Shown here piece by piece: positions 22,305-35,021 of a DNA stretch of 64,000 nt. Each line of letters begins with the position of its first letter. The first letter of the stretch is position 1. A model generated the notes under the pieces. The model saw only the letters and a list, made by a program, of their open reading frames with translations, had not been told where the DNA came from and made no database searches. Origin of the DNA: Oryza sativa Japonica Group (lineage: Eukaryota > Streptophyta > Magnoliopsida > Poales > Poaceae); the NCBI RefSeq assembly GCF_034140825.1, contig NC_089043.1, forward strand, positions 27,202,001 to 27,266,000, given 5' to 3'. Both the position numbers and the translations under genes were made by a program.

Positions 22305-25300
22305 ATGACAGGAGAGGACACTACTCGATCCCCGCCACCATCTCCGCCGGCGGTCTTCTCCATGCCATCATCTTCCTCCGAAAGCACACAGTTAGTTGGC
22401 GTCCTCTACTCCAATCCAATCCTGTATTATTCCTTCCCGCTCGCTGGGGCTGGGAATATCATACTCCACTGGATCTCATATGTTTTCCTCTTTGATTTGA
22501 TTGTTGGTGCTCCACCTAGGTCCAGTGACAGTGAGGTAAGCGCATGGGATCCCCAAGGTACGGTACTAGGCTACTAGCTGCTGCTCCCATTCATCTTCCA
22601 TGCATTTTGCGCTAGCTCTCCTTTTAATTTCGATTTCCTGTTTCTCTTCAGTGTTACGCGCGCATGCCGAATGTCTCGAGTCGGAGGAGTTGGCAGCCCT
22701 GTCAGTCAATCGCACTCTTCTTCCTATTCTCGATAATTTGCTTCTTCAGGTGTATACTATGCTGCGCCCAAAACCACTTGATTACGAGCAACGGACTACC
22801 TTGGTTCATGTCTTCAACAACATAGCAAACCAAATCTTCGGTATGCTAAGAGGCATCATTTTTCTTTCATTTCCTTACTCATCTGCTTATTGCATACCCC
22901 TGTAATCGTTTCTAATACCAATGTTCATCTACTATCCTATACTAATGTTCTTCACAATACTCTACTTCACTACTTGGCCACTGTTTACCACTAGAAATCT
23001 AGAATATGCCTCCATATCTGTCAATACCTCCCAATGACTGTAAAACAACTCTTTATAAAGTGATAGTTTGATTAGTTGCTAAACATTGTCTCTAGCATGC
23101 TGATTGGCCATCCTCTTTAACAAATCATTTCAGGTAACAATAATGGGTTTCCAGTCGTGGAGGCATTTGGATCATTTACAATGGATTTATTTACCCCTAG
23201 AAGTGACCTGGACCTCTCTGTCAATTTTACTGCTAATACTGACGATCAGTATGCTCGCAAGAAAAAAATTTCTGCTATTAGGAAGTTCACCAAAGTTCTA
23301 TATTCTCATCAAAGTAATTACTGCCTAGAGCACAGTATCTCTAAATATTCACTAGTACTTTGTGTGTCCACCAATTTTTATCATTAGGCTCCTTTGCATG
23401 AGTCACAAAGTTCCCAGGTCGATGGGATCGAGGAACGTGGTATGCTACTTGTGAGAGGTTTTTATAAGGTGGGAATGAAAATGCACCCACGTTTCCAGGA
23501 TGGGGACGGCATTCCCCGGTGTCAAGGAATGCTTCCTTCGACCCCGTTTCCTGTGACATGCCACTTGGTTTTCTGATCTTACTTCCAATTGCAACGATAG
23601 CTCATACAGGGATAAAAAAAGGATATCAAAACTGACAACATTGCAGATGGTTTATATGTACTAAGCCTCAGTTGCTACTAAATCTCATAAAAGTGAAAAA
23701 AGCGCACTGCAAAAGTAATCATAGGATAATTAGTTCAAATCAGCTTATCTGAAAATTGGAGCTTTACAAAGTCACTGGGTGTGCCGACTGATATACTTCA
23801 CTAATGGACCATCCTGGCCACTTTTTTTTTTCTTTTTTCAAATAGAGAAAGCATAAAAATAGCCCGCTATAATTATGCATCTTTCTAAGCCCATCTATCT
23901 CCAACTGCAGTAATATACTCACATTTTCAGGGAATGGAATTTTCTGTGGGGTTCTGCCTGTTGTAACTGCTAGGGTGCCTATTGTGAATGTTATTGATCG
24001 GGGAACTGGGATTGAGTGTGATATTACGGTTGAAAATAAAGATGGCATGACAAGATCAATGATCTTTAAGTTCATTTCTTCACTTGATCCAAGGTTTCAG
24101 ATACTAAGTTACCTGGTAATGTAATCCCCTCCCCCGAGAAAAAAAGATATACTATACAAATGCAAGGTGATAACAATGTTCTTTTTTCTTTTGTGTTTGA
24201 AGGTGAAGTTCTGGGCTAAGATACATGATGTGAATAGCCCGAGAGAGCGAACGCTGAGCTCCATGTCAATAGTTTCATTAGTTGCTTTCCATTTGCAGGT
24301 ACAGAGGATTTCACAATGCACTGTTTGACTATTATATGATGATTAGTTGTTTTCCCATATTTTGTTTCAACTATTGGATTTGAATCAATATGTCTAGCAA
24401 ACAAAGAGGATTTTCACTAAAAAGTTTTTCATATCCTTATAATATCAAGGAATGATGCCAGGGGTTTATGTTGAATTTCAATTGAACAGATGAAGTCTTT
24501 TTACACATTCGTTTTGGAGTTTGTTGCATCGAACTTTATGAAACTGGGTGTTTTACTAGTAACTCACTAGATCTATGCTTAAGAAAACAAACATTTGGCA
24601 TTTAATACTTCTTTTCCTTTTTTATATGAATAAGTATAAGTTGAATCTTCTTACCATTGGTGCAATGTGCAGCGCAGACCCGGGATCCTCCAATATTACC
24701 CCCGTTATCTGCCTTATTAAAAGGTTTTTGAAATAATTTTTTATCTTTGTTTTTTTTCATGTGCTGGCAGCAACTGAGTCACTCTGAGCTGATGATGAGA
24801 TTCCTTGCAGATGGTTCAGATTTTGAAAGTGTTGAGAGGAATACGTTGGCATTTAAGGGGTTTGGGAGAACAAATAAAGAAACTGTAGCTGAACTGTTTG
24901 TATCGTTGATCAGTAAAGTGAGTTCCTTTGGGATATAACTTTTATATAGCTTTTATGTTTAAGTTACTTTCCTTATTAATAATGTGATTTGTTGACTCAT
25001 TTAAATGTTCATTACTGTGCCTAGGTTCCTTTTGAACTCAGATTCTCCTTGTATCATTTTCTTTAAGAACTTTGGGTTAGGCAAGCCCAAACAAGATAAT
25101 ACTCGTCCAGAAATTCTCATAATGTACCCGTTCTAGCAGGATGTATTTGTTTGTTTGTGCTTTTGGGGCTTTTAGCTATTTTCATTACACGGAAAAATAC
25201 ATTGCACACTATTAATTTCAACGTTTTTTCCCCAATATTGCAATTAACATTTTTGTGTGTACAATTATTTGGTCACTTGTATTAGCTTGAACTTGTTTTA

Positions 25301-26184
25301 AAATTGTACCACCTTAATTACCATTGTGTGATAGTTTATTATGGTCGCTAATAAGTCACAAAGTTGGCCTTTTGTTCTCCAGCTATTATCAGCGGAGAGC
25401 TTATGGGAGCATGGGCTATGCGCTAGCAACTTTGAAGCATCATGGATCTCTAAGACCTGGAAGAAAGGAATTGGCAATTTAAATGTAAGATTTGTTTTGA
25501 ATTAAGTATTATGCCCTCAACAAGAATTTTCCTTTACTCCTGTTCATGTAGGTTGAAGATTTCTTGGACCGGTCACAAAATTTTGCTAGGTCAGTTGGGA
25601 AAAAGGAGATGCAGAAGATTTGCAGATGTCTTCGAGATTGTGCTTTGAACTTGTTAGATTTCATGAGGGGTAAACTAGATACATCAAAGCTAAAGACCCT
25701 TCTGTTTGGATGCCTTAAACCAGATGAGCTAGTCAGTAAACCTCGTTTGAAGCGTGGCAAGAGAAAACGCAAGCCACAAACGAGCCCAGATAGCAGATAT
25801 GGGCTCGGAAAGGGAAAGCATGCTGTGCACCTAGTAGGATCAGACCAGCATGCTAATTCTACAACTGCTGAAGCTCCTCAGGTTGTACATCGACATCCCA
25901 CCCAGGCTAAGGCTAGTACTCAGTGTGCGCACAAGCCAACGCCACCTTTTGTTATTATCCCTTCTGGTTTTGGCTACAGTTTATCGCTTCAGTTGCCAGT
26001 GGCTCCTCAGCTTAGTCGAGGATTGCTGGGCCGACCCCCACCAGTTAATTTAGTTCACTTGAATAATGGAGCTCAGCTACCACAGCAAGGTCTGCTTCTT
26101 TCCCTGCCGTCCCAACAAGCAGCTGGCAGTAACAGTGGAGTTACTTATGCTGGAGCTCAGCAGCTTCAGCGCAACGAAAACTAG
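22305..26184 (+). CDS. Non-canonical poly(A)/terminal uridylyl transferase (HESO1/URT1-like)
   Basis: Ten exons: 22305-22390, 22520-22557, 22652-22840, 23134-23313, 23931-24115, 24203-24298, 24678-24723, 24811-24917, 25383-25484 and 25552-26184, giving 553 residues. The nucleotidyltransferase signature is clear: Gly117-Ser118 followed by Asp129-Leu-Asp131 (motif SDLDLS) and the third catalytic Asp195 in GIECDITV. A PAP-associated domain follows (KFWAKIHDVN, then QTRDPPILPPLSALLK and DGSDFESVERN). The C-terminal ~180 residues are basic and Pro/Gln-rich with a KRGKRKRK nuclear-type signal. HESO1 and URT1 add uridines to miRNAs and mRNAs; this protein belongs to that fold class, but whether it prefers U or A cannot be told. 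The ATG at 22305 is the first after an in-frame stop. Short exons 2 and 7 were fixed by phase and by homology. Confidence 0.85.
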
Positions 26185-28038
26185 GATGATTAGATCTTGC
26201 TACTATTTTGCCAAGTTATATGGGTAAGAAAGAGTATGTACCCTTTGCATTGGCAAACGGAAACTTAGCTGTTCATGTTGGTGTGCTGCAGAAGGGATTA
26301 CATCAGATCTTTTTGCTACTGATTGAAGTTGCAAAACTTTCTTTTGGAAGGCAAAGGCATGTGCTTCGGTTGTAAAAGTACGTACTGTATCACATAGTAG
26401 GTGGTTTCTGGGTGCTGAACCAGAAGAACTACATTTGTATATATGGGCTCCTGGGTTGTGTCAGCTCAGCCTTCCTTCAAACCATATGACACCCAACCCA
26501 AATGCAGCCTGCACTGCAGGTAGGTAAAATGTCTACCTGTAGTTTGTTCTGTATTTCTTTTTTGTACTATATCACTGTTAGGACAAATGTTTGGATAAGG
26601 TGACTGTTGATTTTGCTGTGTTTTCGAGTACGGGGAGATGATTTTGATGCCCCAACAAGCAAGGTCTTCGAGATTGCAGGACAGGGCAGGACAATGCTTG
26701 GATCGATGACGAAGGTGCATGCATGAATGCATGATTGGTGAAATTAAGTAAGCAAATCTTTGGGACACTTGACATAGCCAAAACGGGCTGCTTTCCATAT
26801 CTATCAAACATGCATCACTTTGGTTGAAATGGGTCCGACCGACAGCATAAACACAACTTGCTCAACTTGTTGCCCATCAATAATAATATTAAAGCCTGTC
26901 TCTCTGTCTGCCTGATAACATAGCAGTGATAATTGATATTAAGGCCTTGTTTATTTGGGGAAAATTTTTGGATTTGGTTGTTACATTAAATATACGGACA
27001 CACATTTAAAATATTAAATGTAGTTCAATAACAAAATAAATTACAGATTCCGCCAAGAAACCGCGAGATGAATTTATTAAGCCTAATTAATCTGTCATTA
27101 GCAAATGTTTACTGTAGCACCATATTGTCAAATCATAGTGTAATTATGCTTAAAAGATTCGTCTCGTAATTTGCATGTAATCTATGTAATTGGTTTTTTT
27201 TTCCTACATTTAATACTCCATGCATGTGTCTAAATATTTAATGTGACAACGTAAAAAATTTTGTTTTGGGAACTAAACAGGGCCTAATCTGTGCCTTGCA
27301 AAATTCGATTCGATCCATTCCAATTCAATTCAGTTGACACAAGATTGTATGCGCTGCACCATCACTCTCTGTCAGTCTGTCTGTCACCGAACAGTGCATT
27401 GCATCTATCTAAAGCTCCCACAATTGAAGAGACCCATCTTCATTCGCTGCCCCCGCTATCGAATAGTATTTGAATCTAGGACTTAATTGCGACGTGTGTT
27501 TGGTTCATTTGACAGATCTTGCAATTGTACATGCGGTATTGTTCTTAATTACCAGCTGACCACTGCGACGCAATTTTGGAATTTTAAGAATGTAAGATCA
27601 TGAGAGGTCTCTGTAAAACGAATATGAAAAAGTCGGTGACAAAACCACATGACTTTGCATATGTATTCAACTCACGATCAGATCGATGGATCGGTTGCAA
27701 AAGACAATATAGTCACGGTGCATCGCAGGCATGAAACCTTTTAATTGCTACCTAGCTACTAGTACTATTCGTAGCAGCGAACGATTATTTGACTTAATTT
27801 GCATCCATGCAGATAATACAGATTCCAATCGAGTCGTACAGGGCAGTGATCTATCCAGTATCCATGCGTGTGTACCTGCAGTACATATAGTTTTTTTTTG
27901 CCGTAAATTTTAAGCATCTTAATTTACACTGTGCTCACTATCATATAGGTATAGCTCAATTAATCAAGTACGGGCCACGGCTGTCTTTGCATTCATCGGT
28001 CAATTAATCAAGCACTGTGGATCGATCGATACTTTGAT
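26185..28038. other. Intergenic with one Tourist-like MITE
   Basis: The 3' region of the transferase gene runs to about 26560. A 342-bp MITE lies at 26943-27284. The rest is AT-rich DNA without an ORF of interest. Confidence 0.6.
26943..27284. mobile_element. Tourist-like MITE (342 bp)
   Basis: It starts GGCCTTGTTTA and ends AACTAAACAGGGCC, with TAA duplications at 26940-26942 and 27285-27287. The interior has the common rice MITE phrase with TTACTGTAGCA and AGATTCGTCTCG. It is closely related to the element at 30414-30735. Confidence 0.85.
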
Positions 28039-28055
28039 AGATCAAGGCGTGGATG

Positions 28056-30161
28056 GGGTTATTTTCAAAATTGATTTTGAAAAGGCTTATGATAAAGTCA
28101 AATGGCAATTTCTCTAATAAACACTACGCATGAAGGGATTTTCTCAGCAATGGTGTCATTGGATTTCTAAAATGGTTGAAGGAGGAAGTGTCCGTATAAA
28201 AGTCAATGATGATTTGGGTAATAATTTTCAAACGCACAAAGGCCTGCAACAAGGGGATCCAATGTCGCCTATATTTTTCAATATTGTGGTTGATATGTTA
28301 GCGGTTCTCATTGAGAGAGCTAAAGGCGATGGTCAAATTAGAGGAGTCATTCCATATTTAGTGGACGATGGTTTGTCCATTCTACAATATGCTGATGATA
28401 CAGTAATTTTTCTAGATCATGACCTTGAACAGGCCAAAAATATGAAAGCCATCCTATGTGTGTTCGAACAGCTCTCAGGGCTGAAAATAAACTTTCATAA
28501 AAGTGAGATTTTTTGTTTTGGGAAAGCCAAGGAAGTGGAGGATCAATATAGATAACTATTTGGTTGTAATTCTGGATCTTTCCCGTTTAGATATCTTGGT
28601 ATTCCTATTCATTATCAGAAACTCCGGAATGTTGATTGGAAAGGAGTTGAAGATAGATTTGAGAGGAAACTCAGCACATGGAAAGGCAAAAACATGTCAT
28701 ATGGTGGGAGATTGGCCCTTCTAAACTCAGTTCTTTTGAGCCTTCCCTTGTTTATGTTATCCTTCTTTGAAATTCCACGAGGTGTGCTTCAAAGACTGGA
28801 TTACTTTAGGTCATGTTTTTTTTGGAGTAATGATGACCGTAAAAGAAAATATAGACTAACTAAGTGGGAAAACATATGTCGACCAAAAGATCAAGGTGGA
28901 CCTAGGTGTCCATAACCTTGATATAAAAAATAGCTGCTTATTAAGCAAATGGCTTTTCCAGTTGTTTAATGGTGAAGGCCTATGGCAAGACTTTTTGCGA
29001 AATAAATACTTAAAGGGTAAACCTCTTTCTGGTATGTCCAGCAAGATAGGTATTTCTCAGTTCTGGGCCGGTTTAATGAAAGTCAAAGACCAATTTCTTA
29101 GGTTTGGTTCTTTTAGATGTGGCAATGGGACAAACATAAGATTTTGGGAAGACACGTGGTTGGGATCACGTGCTTTCAAAGATCAATACCCTACATTATA
29201 TAATGTGGCTCGAAAGAAGCAGTCTACTGTGCAGAGGTCATGAGCACAACGCCGCTAAATATCTCTTTTAGAAGAGCTATTGTTGGCCAAAAGCTAATCG
29301 AGTGGAACGATTTGATCCTCATGCTAGCTAATATAACTCTGTCAAATGAAAAGGACTGCTTTGTATGGTCGCTCCATAAGAATGGTCAATTTTCCATCAA
29401 ATCTATGTATGCCGCGATCATGAACTGTAATGTTCGGATCAAAAAGAGAATTCTGTGGGACTTGAAAATTCCACTAAAGATCAAGGTCTTTATGTGGTTT
29501 CTTCACAAGAAAGTAATTCTAACAAAAGATAACCTGGCTAAAAGAAAATGGGGGGAGACAAACATTGTTCTTTCTGCTATGCACAAGAGACAATCCAACA
29601 TCTTTTCTTTGAGTGTCATGTCGCTCAGTTTGTTTGGAGATGTGTGCTTTTTGCTTTTAATATCCCCCACCCCGTAATGCCAAAAACATTTTCGGTAATT
29701 GGCTTAGAGGGGTAACTAGGTCCATTAAGAAGATGATTCTAATTGGAGCTAGTGCTGTATGTTGGTCAATTTGGCATTGTCGCAATGATAAAGTTTTTAA
29801 TGGTAAACAATTATCTAACCCTATGCAGGTTATCTTCATGTCTTCCTACTGGCTCCACTTTTGGTCTACAATGCTACCACAGGAGGAGCAGGATACTATG
29901 CGCAATGGTGCTACACTCTTGGAATCGGTAGCCAAGGATCTCTTATTCCACTATGGGTGGCGTAGTTCCATAAGAATTGCTAGCTAAAATATTTTACGTG
30001 GTTTAACGCTAGTCAATAATAAAGAGGAGTTGGGGATTTGTCCCATCACCTTATTTCTCATTTTGATTTACTTTTATATTACCTTTTTATTACTATTAAA
30101 CTTATGGCTGTGTGTCTTATGACAGAAGCCGGAAATGTAATCCATTTCCATTATCTAAAAA
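28056..30161 (+). mobile_element. 5'-truncated, decayed L1-type LINE with 17-bp target duplication
   Basis: The first 17 bases of flank (28039-28055, AGATCAAGGCGTGGATG) are repeated exactly after the element at 30162-30178, so both ends are defined. The coding remnant starts in the reverse-transcriptase palm (KIDFEKAYDKVKW). It continues with the KGLQQGDPMSP block and the catalytic YADD at 28388-28399, and ends in a region like the C-terminal zinc-binding domain of plant LINE ORF2 (about 29400-29660). The reading frame is broken in several places: tandem stops near 28117 and frame changes near 28555 and 28910. It ends in a short A-run near 30156-30162, typical of a LINE 3' end. Upstream ORF1 and the endonuclease are absent. 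It is inactive. Confidence 0.92.
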
Positions 30162-30193
30162 AGATCAAGGCGTGGATGCCAGTGTGGCTACTA

Positions 30194-30758
30194 CTTCCTC
30201 AGTGCTAAAATATAAGTATTTTTAAAGCAAAACATAGGTACTAAGAAACTACGTGAGACTAAATAAGAAATAACGTGATTGATTAAAAAGAGTAAATAGC
30301 TGAAAAATTTATATCAGCCATAGTTGTAATTGGTTGAGATAAGATGTTAGGTAACGAAATAACTATATTTTTAAAATAGAATTTAAATGCTAAAAATTAC
30401 TATGGGCTAGTTTAGTTCGCGAAAAGAAAATTTTTGGTGTCACGTAGGATGTTTGACTGGATGTTGGAAGGGATTTTCAGACACGAATGAATGAACTAAT
30501 TTCATAACTCACCTGGAAACCGCAAGACGAATATTTTGAGCTTAATTAATCCATCATTAGCACATGTGGGTTACTGTAGCATTTATGGCTAATTATGGAT
30601 TAATTAGGCTCAAAAGATTCGTCTCGTGATTTCCCACCTTACTGTGTAATTAGTTTTTTAATCTATATTTAATGCTCCATGCATATGTTAAAAGATTTAA
30701 TGTGATGTTTTTGGGAATTTTTTTTGGGAACTGGCCTATATTTTGGAGATGAAGGAAG
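30194..30758. mobile_element. Stowaway-like MITE interrupted by another MITE
   Basis: The left end CTTCCTCAGTGCTAAAATA (30194) and right end TTTTGGAGATGAAGGAAG (to 30758) are inverted copies, flanked by TA at 30192-30193 and 30759-30760. The host element is split by the insertion at 30414-30735. Confidence 0.7.
30414..30735. mobile_element. Tourist-like MITE (322 bp) nested in the Stowaway
   Basis: It starts GGGCTAGTTTAGTTC and ends GGAACTGGCC, with TAT duplications at 30411-30413 and 30736-30738. It shares its interior (TTACTGTAGCA, AAAAGATTCGTCTCG) with the copy at 26943-27284. Confidence 0.8.
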
Positions 30759-31693
30759 TACCTGCTTACATTTGTCCAGATTCATAGCTAAAAATGCTTA
30801 TATTTTGGGATGGAGGGAGTAGCTAGTAGCAGCAGCTAGGAATGGCATATAAAAAAGTCAGGGAGCTTAATTCGTGCATGTGTAGAATATTTCGTGCGGT
30901 TAGGTCATGGTTAAGTCATGTCTGGTCGGAAGCCTAGCTGAGGCAAAATCATGCATATGCATATGCTTTGCTACTCTACTAATCTACTTTGCTAGAGATA
31001 GATATCCAGGACAGAACGCATGCATTTTAATTTGGAAGCACTAAATTAATGACCGATCAATCGGTAGCCCATATATACAGTATATTCTTATTGTATTATT
31101 ATTATAGTGCTAGTGCGAAATTTAGTGTGAATCAACACTGAATAAATATAGTGTCAATAAATCTAGGCCCAACATTTGTGGTCTGTCCGGGAGTACATTC
31201 CATATAATAAAAAACAGATTCCAATATATCGAATTGTTGATAATAATTAGTAATTACTGATGATCAAGCACCATGCAGAGATGCTGCAGGCATGATAGAT
31301 TAAGCCCACTGAATATGATGCATGCAAATCCATCTCAGATCATGCTAGAACTTATTCTTGTTTCTAAATTAATATTAACATATCAAGTAGCAATTTAAGC
31401 ACCTTTCTCTGAGTCGTACCGTGCCCTAACTCCCAAAGTATATCAAACCAAATCAAAGAAGGATATGCGCTGAAATGTAATTAACTGACATTTACTTCAT
31501 CCATCTTCATTTTTTTTAAAAAAAGTGCACATGCACGTACCACACTTTTACGCCCGCTACACACCCACGTTGACACGTCCTGGCAAGAGTTCAAAGATAA
31601 AGTCATAAGAAAATACGAGCACATATGTTATGTTTCGGACTTACATCGGGCTAGACCATAAGAAATTGATTTTAACATATGGGTGAAATTAGA

Positions 31694-31761
31694 CTCCTTC
31701 GTCCTAAAATAAATATACTTCTCTAGTTTAAAAGGAGCACACTAATCTAAGATGGAGGGAG
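31694..31761. mobile_element. Short Stowaway MITE (68 bp)
   Basis: The ends CTCCTTCGTCCTAAAATA and GATGGAGGGAG, followed by TA, mark a deleted Stowaway copy. The left TA is not perfect. Confidence 0.65.
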
Positions 31762-33298
31762 TACGTAATTGATTGACATGATCTCTCTAGTATTTAATAA
31801 CTTTGACCATATGCATTGGCTTCTCTTAGTATATGCTGTCCCACAAATTATTTGTCCCAAAATCAGATTAACTTGGTTTAAAAAGTATGTACCTTATTCA
31901 TAGTCCCAGATTTATGTTCTTTCTAAACGTGTAGATCAAATATTCAAATATAGTCTTCCATTTTCATAGAGCAATGATATATAACATAATATTTTTTTAG
32001 AAATTTTAATCAACTAGCGTAATGCCTAATGCCCGTGGTGTTGCAATGGATCTTCTTTTTTTTTTAAAAAAAAAGTTCATTCTATATGTTTTTAAAGCCT
32101 CTAAAAGAAGTTATTTCTATTGTCTAATATGTCATGGAGTGATGAAAAATTTTATAATAAGGGTCGACTAACATATTTTTCATGTGCATGTAGGATCTTA
32201 GATTGTGTGGATATATAGGAAAAATGTAAAGCCTTCCCTCACTTTTTGTGGGCCTTGTATGGTAGTTGGGATGATGGTAGCATATCTTTTACTAAGATAA
32301 GTATAGATATATTTGAGTGACAAGAAATGCTTTGTAGAATGTGAATGGATTTCTCCGTGTATTGTTGGTCAAAATTAATTTTTATTTCATGTTGGTGATA
32401 TGTTACATTAACCGTGAGATATATATAGTGATTTCATCAATCTCATGATGTGTTGACCCAACCTTTTTAAGTATATGTTTGGTTTGAGGGGCTAGATGGG
32501 TCAGGTTTGGGCAAACCCGTTTTTCAATATGTTTAGTTTGGAGAATGATCTTTGAAAATGACTATCCCCTTCAATGAGACATTTAACTTTAGGGTATTTA
32601 CATAAAACACCTAACAAATATTGATAATTATGGACCGTGCCTTTAGCCCTAACCCTTCCTCTCCCCTCTCGTCACTCCCTACGTCACCCCAATTAGTGAG
32701 TTGTGAGCTCATGCACCTCCACACGATGCCTCCCGGCCTCGCCGGTTGACCAGAAGGGGTCAATGACACATGTAACCCCCTCCCTATACTCTTCCCCAAG
32801 TTGGTGGTGGTGAGTCTCCTAGCCTCGACAATTTCACATCGCTGGATCCGCCACCACCAGTTGCCGCCTCCTAATCACAAGCTTCAATTTGCCCCGCCGC
32901 AAACGCAGGCTTATATCCACTTCCCATCGTCGGGCCACCGCCTCCCACATCCATCCCTTTAAGCCTGGCGATTTTCCCCTCTTTTCCTCTCCCTACATCC
33001 ACCTTGAACCCAGGAGTTTACCGGAGAAGAAAGAAGGAAGAGGTGGGTGACTGAAGCACAAATTGAATTGTATAATGTTAGGAATTTACAAGATTTTCTA
33101 AGATTAATAGCTTTAACAATTGCATGAACTTTAAAAAGGCGATAACCACAGTGCTAAAGTTCATCTATGACATAAATATTAGGGAAGGATCTAATATCAA
33201 ATAATTAGAATGGGTGAGGCTTCGAACTTAGATCGTCTAGCCCACCACCTTGTGGAGCTAGCTGGAAGACCCCTGGGCATTTCTCAGCTAAAGTTCAT

Positions 33299-33680
33299 AT
33301 ATGGGGGAGCGGATTCTAATTCCTCGAGGAGATATCCCCTCGTATACCTTTTTCTTTCAAATTTGATGCAAATAGTTGTGAAAAATTCTAAAAAAAATTG
33401 ACAATGTATAGTATAATGATACCTACTAGTCCACCAAAATTCAAGTTTAAATTCGATCTACACATCGAGAAACAATAAAGACAAATTTAGATATAAACAG
33501 TACCCTACTATTCATAGGCTGAATTTGTCTTTTTTTTAATATCTTGACGTATGAGTTGAGTTTGGACTCAAGATTTTGTGGAGTTATATTTATGTGTTGT
33601 ATGAATGTATAACCGTTTAGATGGTTTTTAGGTAAATGAGAGAACATCTCCTCGAGGAATTAGAATAGTTCCCCAGATAT
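33299..33680. mobile_element. MITE-like element with ~36-bp inverted ends
   Basis: The left end around 33299-33333 (with TTCTAATTCCTCGAGGAGAT) is matched by its complement at 33644-33680. The middle is AT-rich. No clear target duplication; family not recognised. It ends about 200 bases before the dioxygenase ATG and so lies within its upstream region. Confidence 0.65.
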
Positions 33681-33781
33681 GGCCGCCCTGTGGGATTAGA
33701 AGGGAGAGATGATCGAGGGGAAGAGGAGGGAGAAGTGGGGAATTAAGGAAAAGATGATTTCATTTGCTCCGGGTGGACGGC

Positions 33782-33789
33782 TATAAATA
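33782..33789 (+). promoter_or_regulatory. TATA box of the dioxygenase gene
   Basis: TATAAATA lies 96 bases before the ATG at 33885, leaving a leader of roughly 65-70 bases if transcription starts about 30 bases downstream. Confidence 0.65.
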
Positions 33790-33884
33790 CACGCGGCTAA
33801 TCAATGACTTGTTAAGCAAGCCAGACGCACTCCCACTTTTAATCATCTACTCCCACCCTAATTTAATTTAGACGGACCTAGTTA

Positions 33885-35021
33885 ATGGCCATCCTGGAGA
33901 GAGCAGAGGAAGCCAACATCGGCGAAGGCTCAGGCTCGTCGGAGTGGGAGCTGGGCGTCCGGCAGCTGTGCGACAGCGGCATCACCACCCTGCCCGCCCG
34001 CTACGTCCTCCCGCCCGCCGACCGCCCCGCCCGCTACGTCACACCACCTGCTCTGCTCCCCGTCGTCGACCTTGCCGCCCTCCGTGCTCGAGACCCCTGT
34101 CAGCTCGCCGCGCTCCACGCCGCCTGCCGGGACTACGGCTTCTTCCAGCTTCTCAACCACGGCGTGCCCCCCGACGCCATGCTGTACGCCGCTCGCCGCT
34201 TCTTCTTCGACCTTCCCCTGCCCGCCCGTAAGCGCTACATGTCCGCCGACATCCGCGCCGCCGTCCGCTACGGCACCAGCTTCAACCAGCTCAACGACGC
34301 CGTCCTCTCCTGGCGCGACTTCCTCAAGCTACTCATCCGCGACACGCGCCGCCTCGCCGACGTCCTCCCCTCCTGGCCCGACGCCCCCGACGACCTCAGG
34401 CCGGCCGCCGCGGCGTACGCCACGGCGTGCCAGAGGCTGTTCCGGGAGCTCATGGAGGCGGCGCTGGATGCGCTGGGCATCGTGCGGTGCCGCCGCCAGC
34501 TGCTGGAGGAGTGCGACGCCGGGTCGCAGATGATGATGGTCAACTGCTTCCCGGCGTGCCCGGAGCCGGAGCTGACGCTGGGCATGCCGCCGCACTCCGA
34601 CTACGGCCTGCTAACCATCCTCCTGCAGGACGAGGTGAGAGGGCTGGAGGTGAGCTACGGCGACGGCGGCGGGTGGGCGGTGGTGGAGCCGCTTCCCGGC
34701 GCGGTGGTGGTGAACGTGGGCGACCACCTGGAGATACTGAGCAACGGGCTGTACCGGAGCGTGCTGCACCGTGTGCGCGTGAACGGTCGGCGGGCGCGCG
34801 TGTCGGTGGCGTCGCTGCACAGCCTGGCGGCGGAGCGTGTGATCGGGCCGGCGGCGGAGCTGGTGGACGAGCAGCGGGGCAGGCCGCGGCGGTACATGGA
34901 CACCGACATGGCCGCGTTCCTTGCCTACCTCGCCTCCGCAGAGGGCAACCACAAGTCCTTCCTCCACTCCCGCAGGATCAACACCATTTCTTCTTCCGGA
35001 CTGACCCAACCCAGCAACTAA
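33885..35021 (+). CDS. 2-oxoglutarate/Fe(II)-dependent dioxygenase (plant DOXC class)
   Basis: A single exon codes for 378 residues, the usual length of plant 2OG oxygenases. The N-terminal DIOX_N region contains [14 protein letters not shown]. The jelly-roll core has the Fe(II) ligands His237-x-Asp239 (HSDYG) and His295 (VLHRVRVN), and the 2-oxoglutarate-binding Arg305-x-Ser307. The [16 protein letters not shown] block and the general layout resemble flavanone 3-hydroxylase-like and DMR6-like/DLO oxygenases, which act on flavonoids, salicylic acid or hormones. I cannot name the substrate. The whole ORF is GC-rich and intronless, and its C-terminus adds a short Ser-rich tail. The gene converges on the histone gene at 35453-36037 with a 431-base gap. 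Confidence 0.9.

Larger units (their letters stand above)
30179..33884. other. Intergenic, MITE-rich
   Basis: It holds nested MITEs at 30194-30758, a Stowaway end at about 30783-30819, a small Stowaway at 31694-31761 and an inverted-repeat element at 33299-33680. A moderately GC-rich island at 32630-33050, with no usable ORF, could be a captured fragment but is not recognised. The last 100 bases are the promoter of the dioxygenase gene. Confidence 0.55.

Noticed and set aside
23390-23580. Short open frames with a repeated look in nucleotidyltransferase intron 4
   Set aside because: The protein is continuous from exon 4 to exon 5 without them; no homology seen.
32630-33050. GC-rich island with a possible gene
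   Set aside because: No frame longer than about 60 residues and no recognised motif; perhaps a captured fragment, but not supported.
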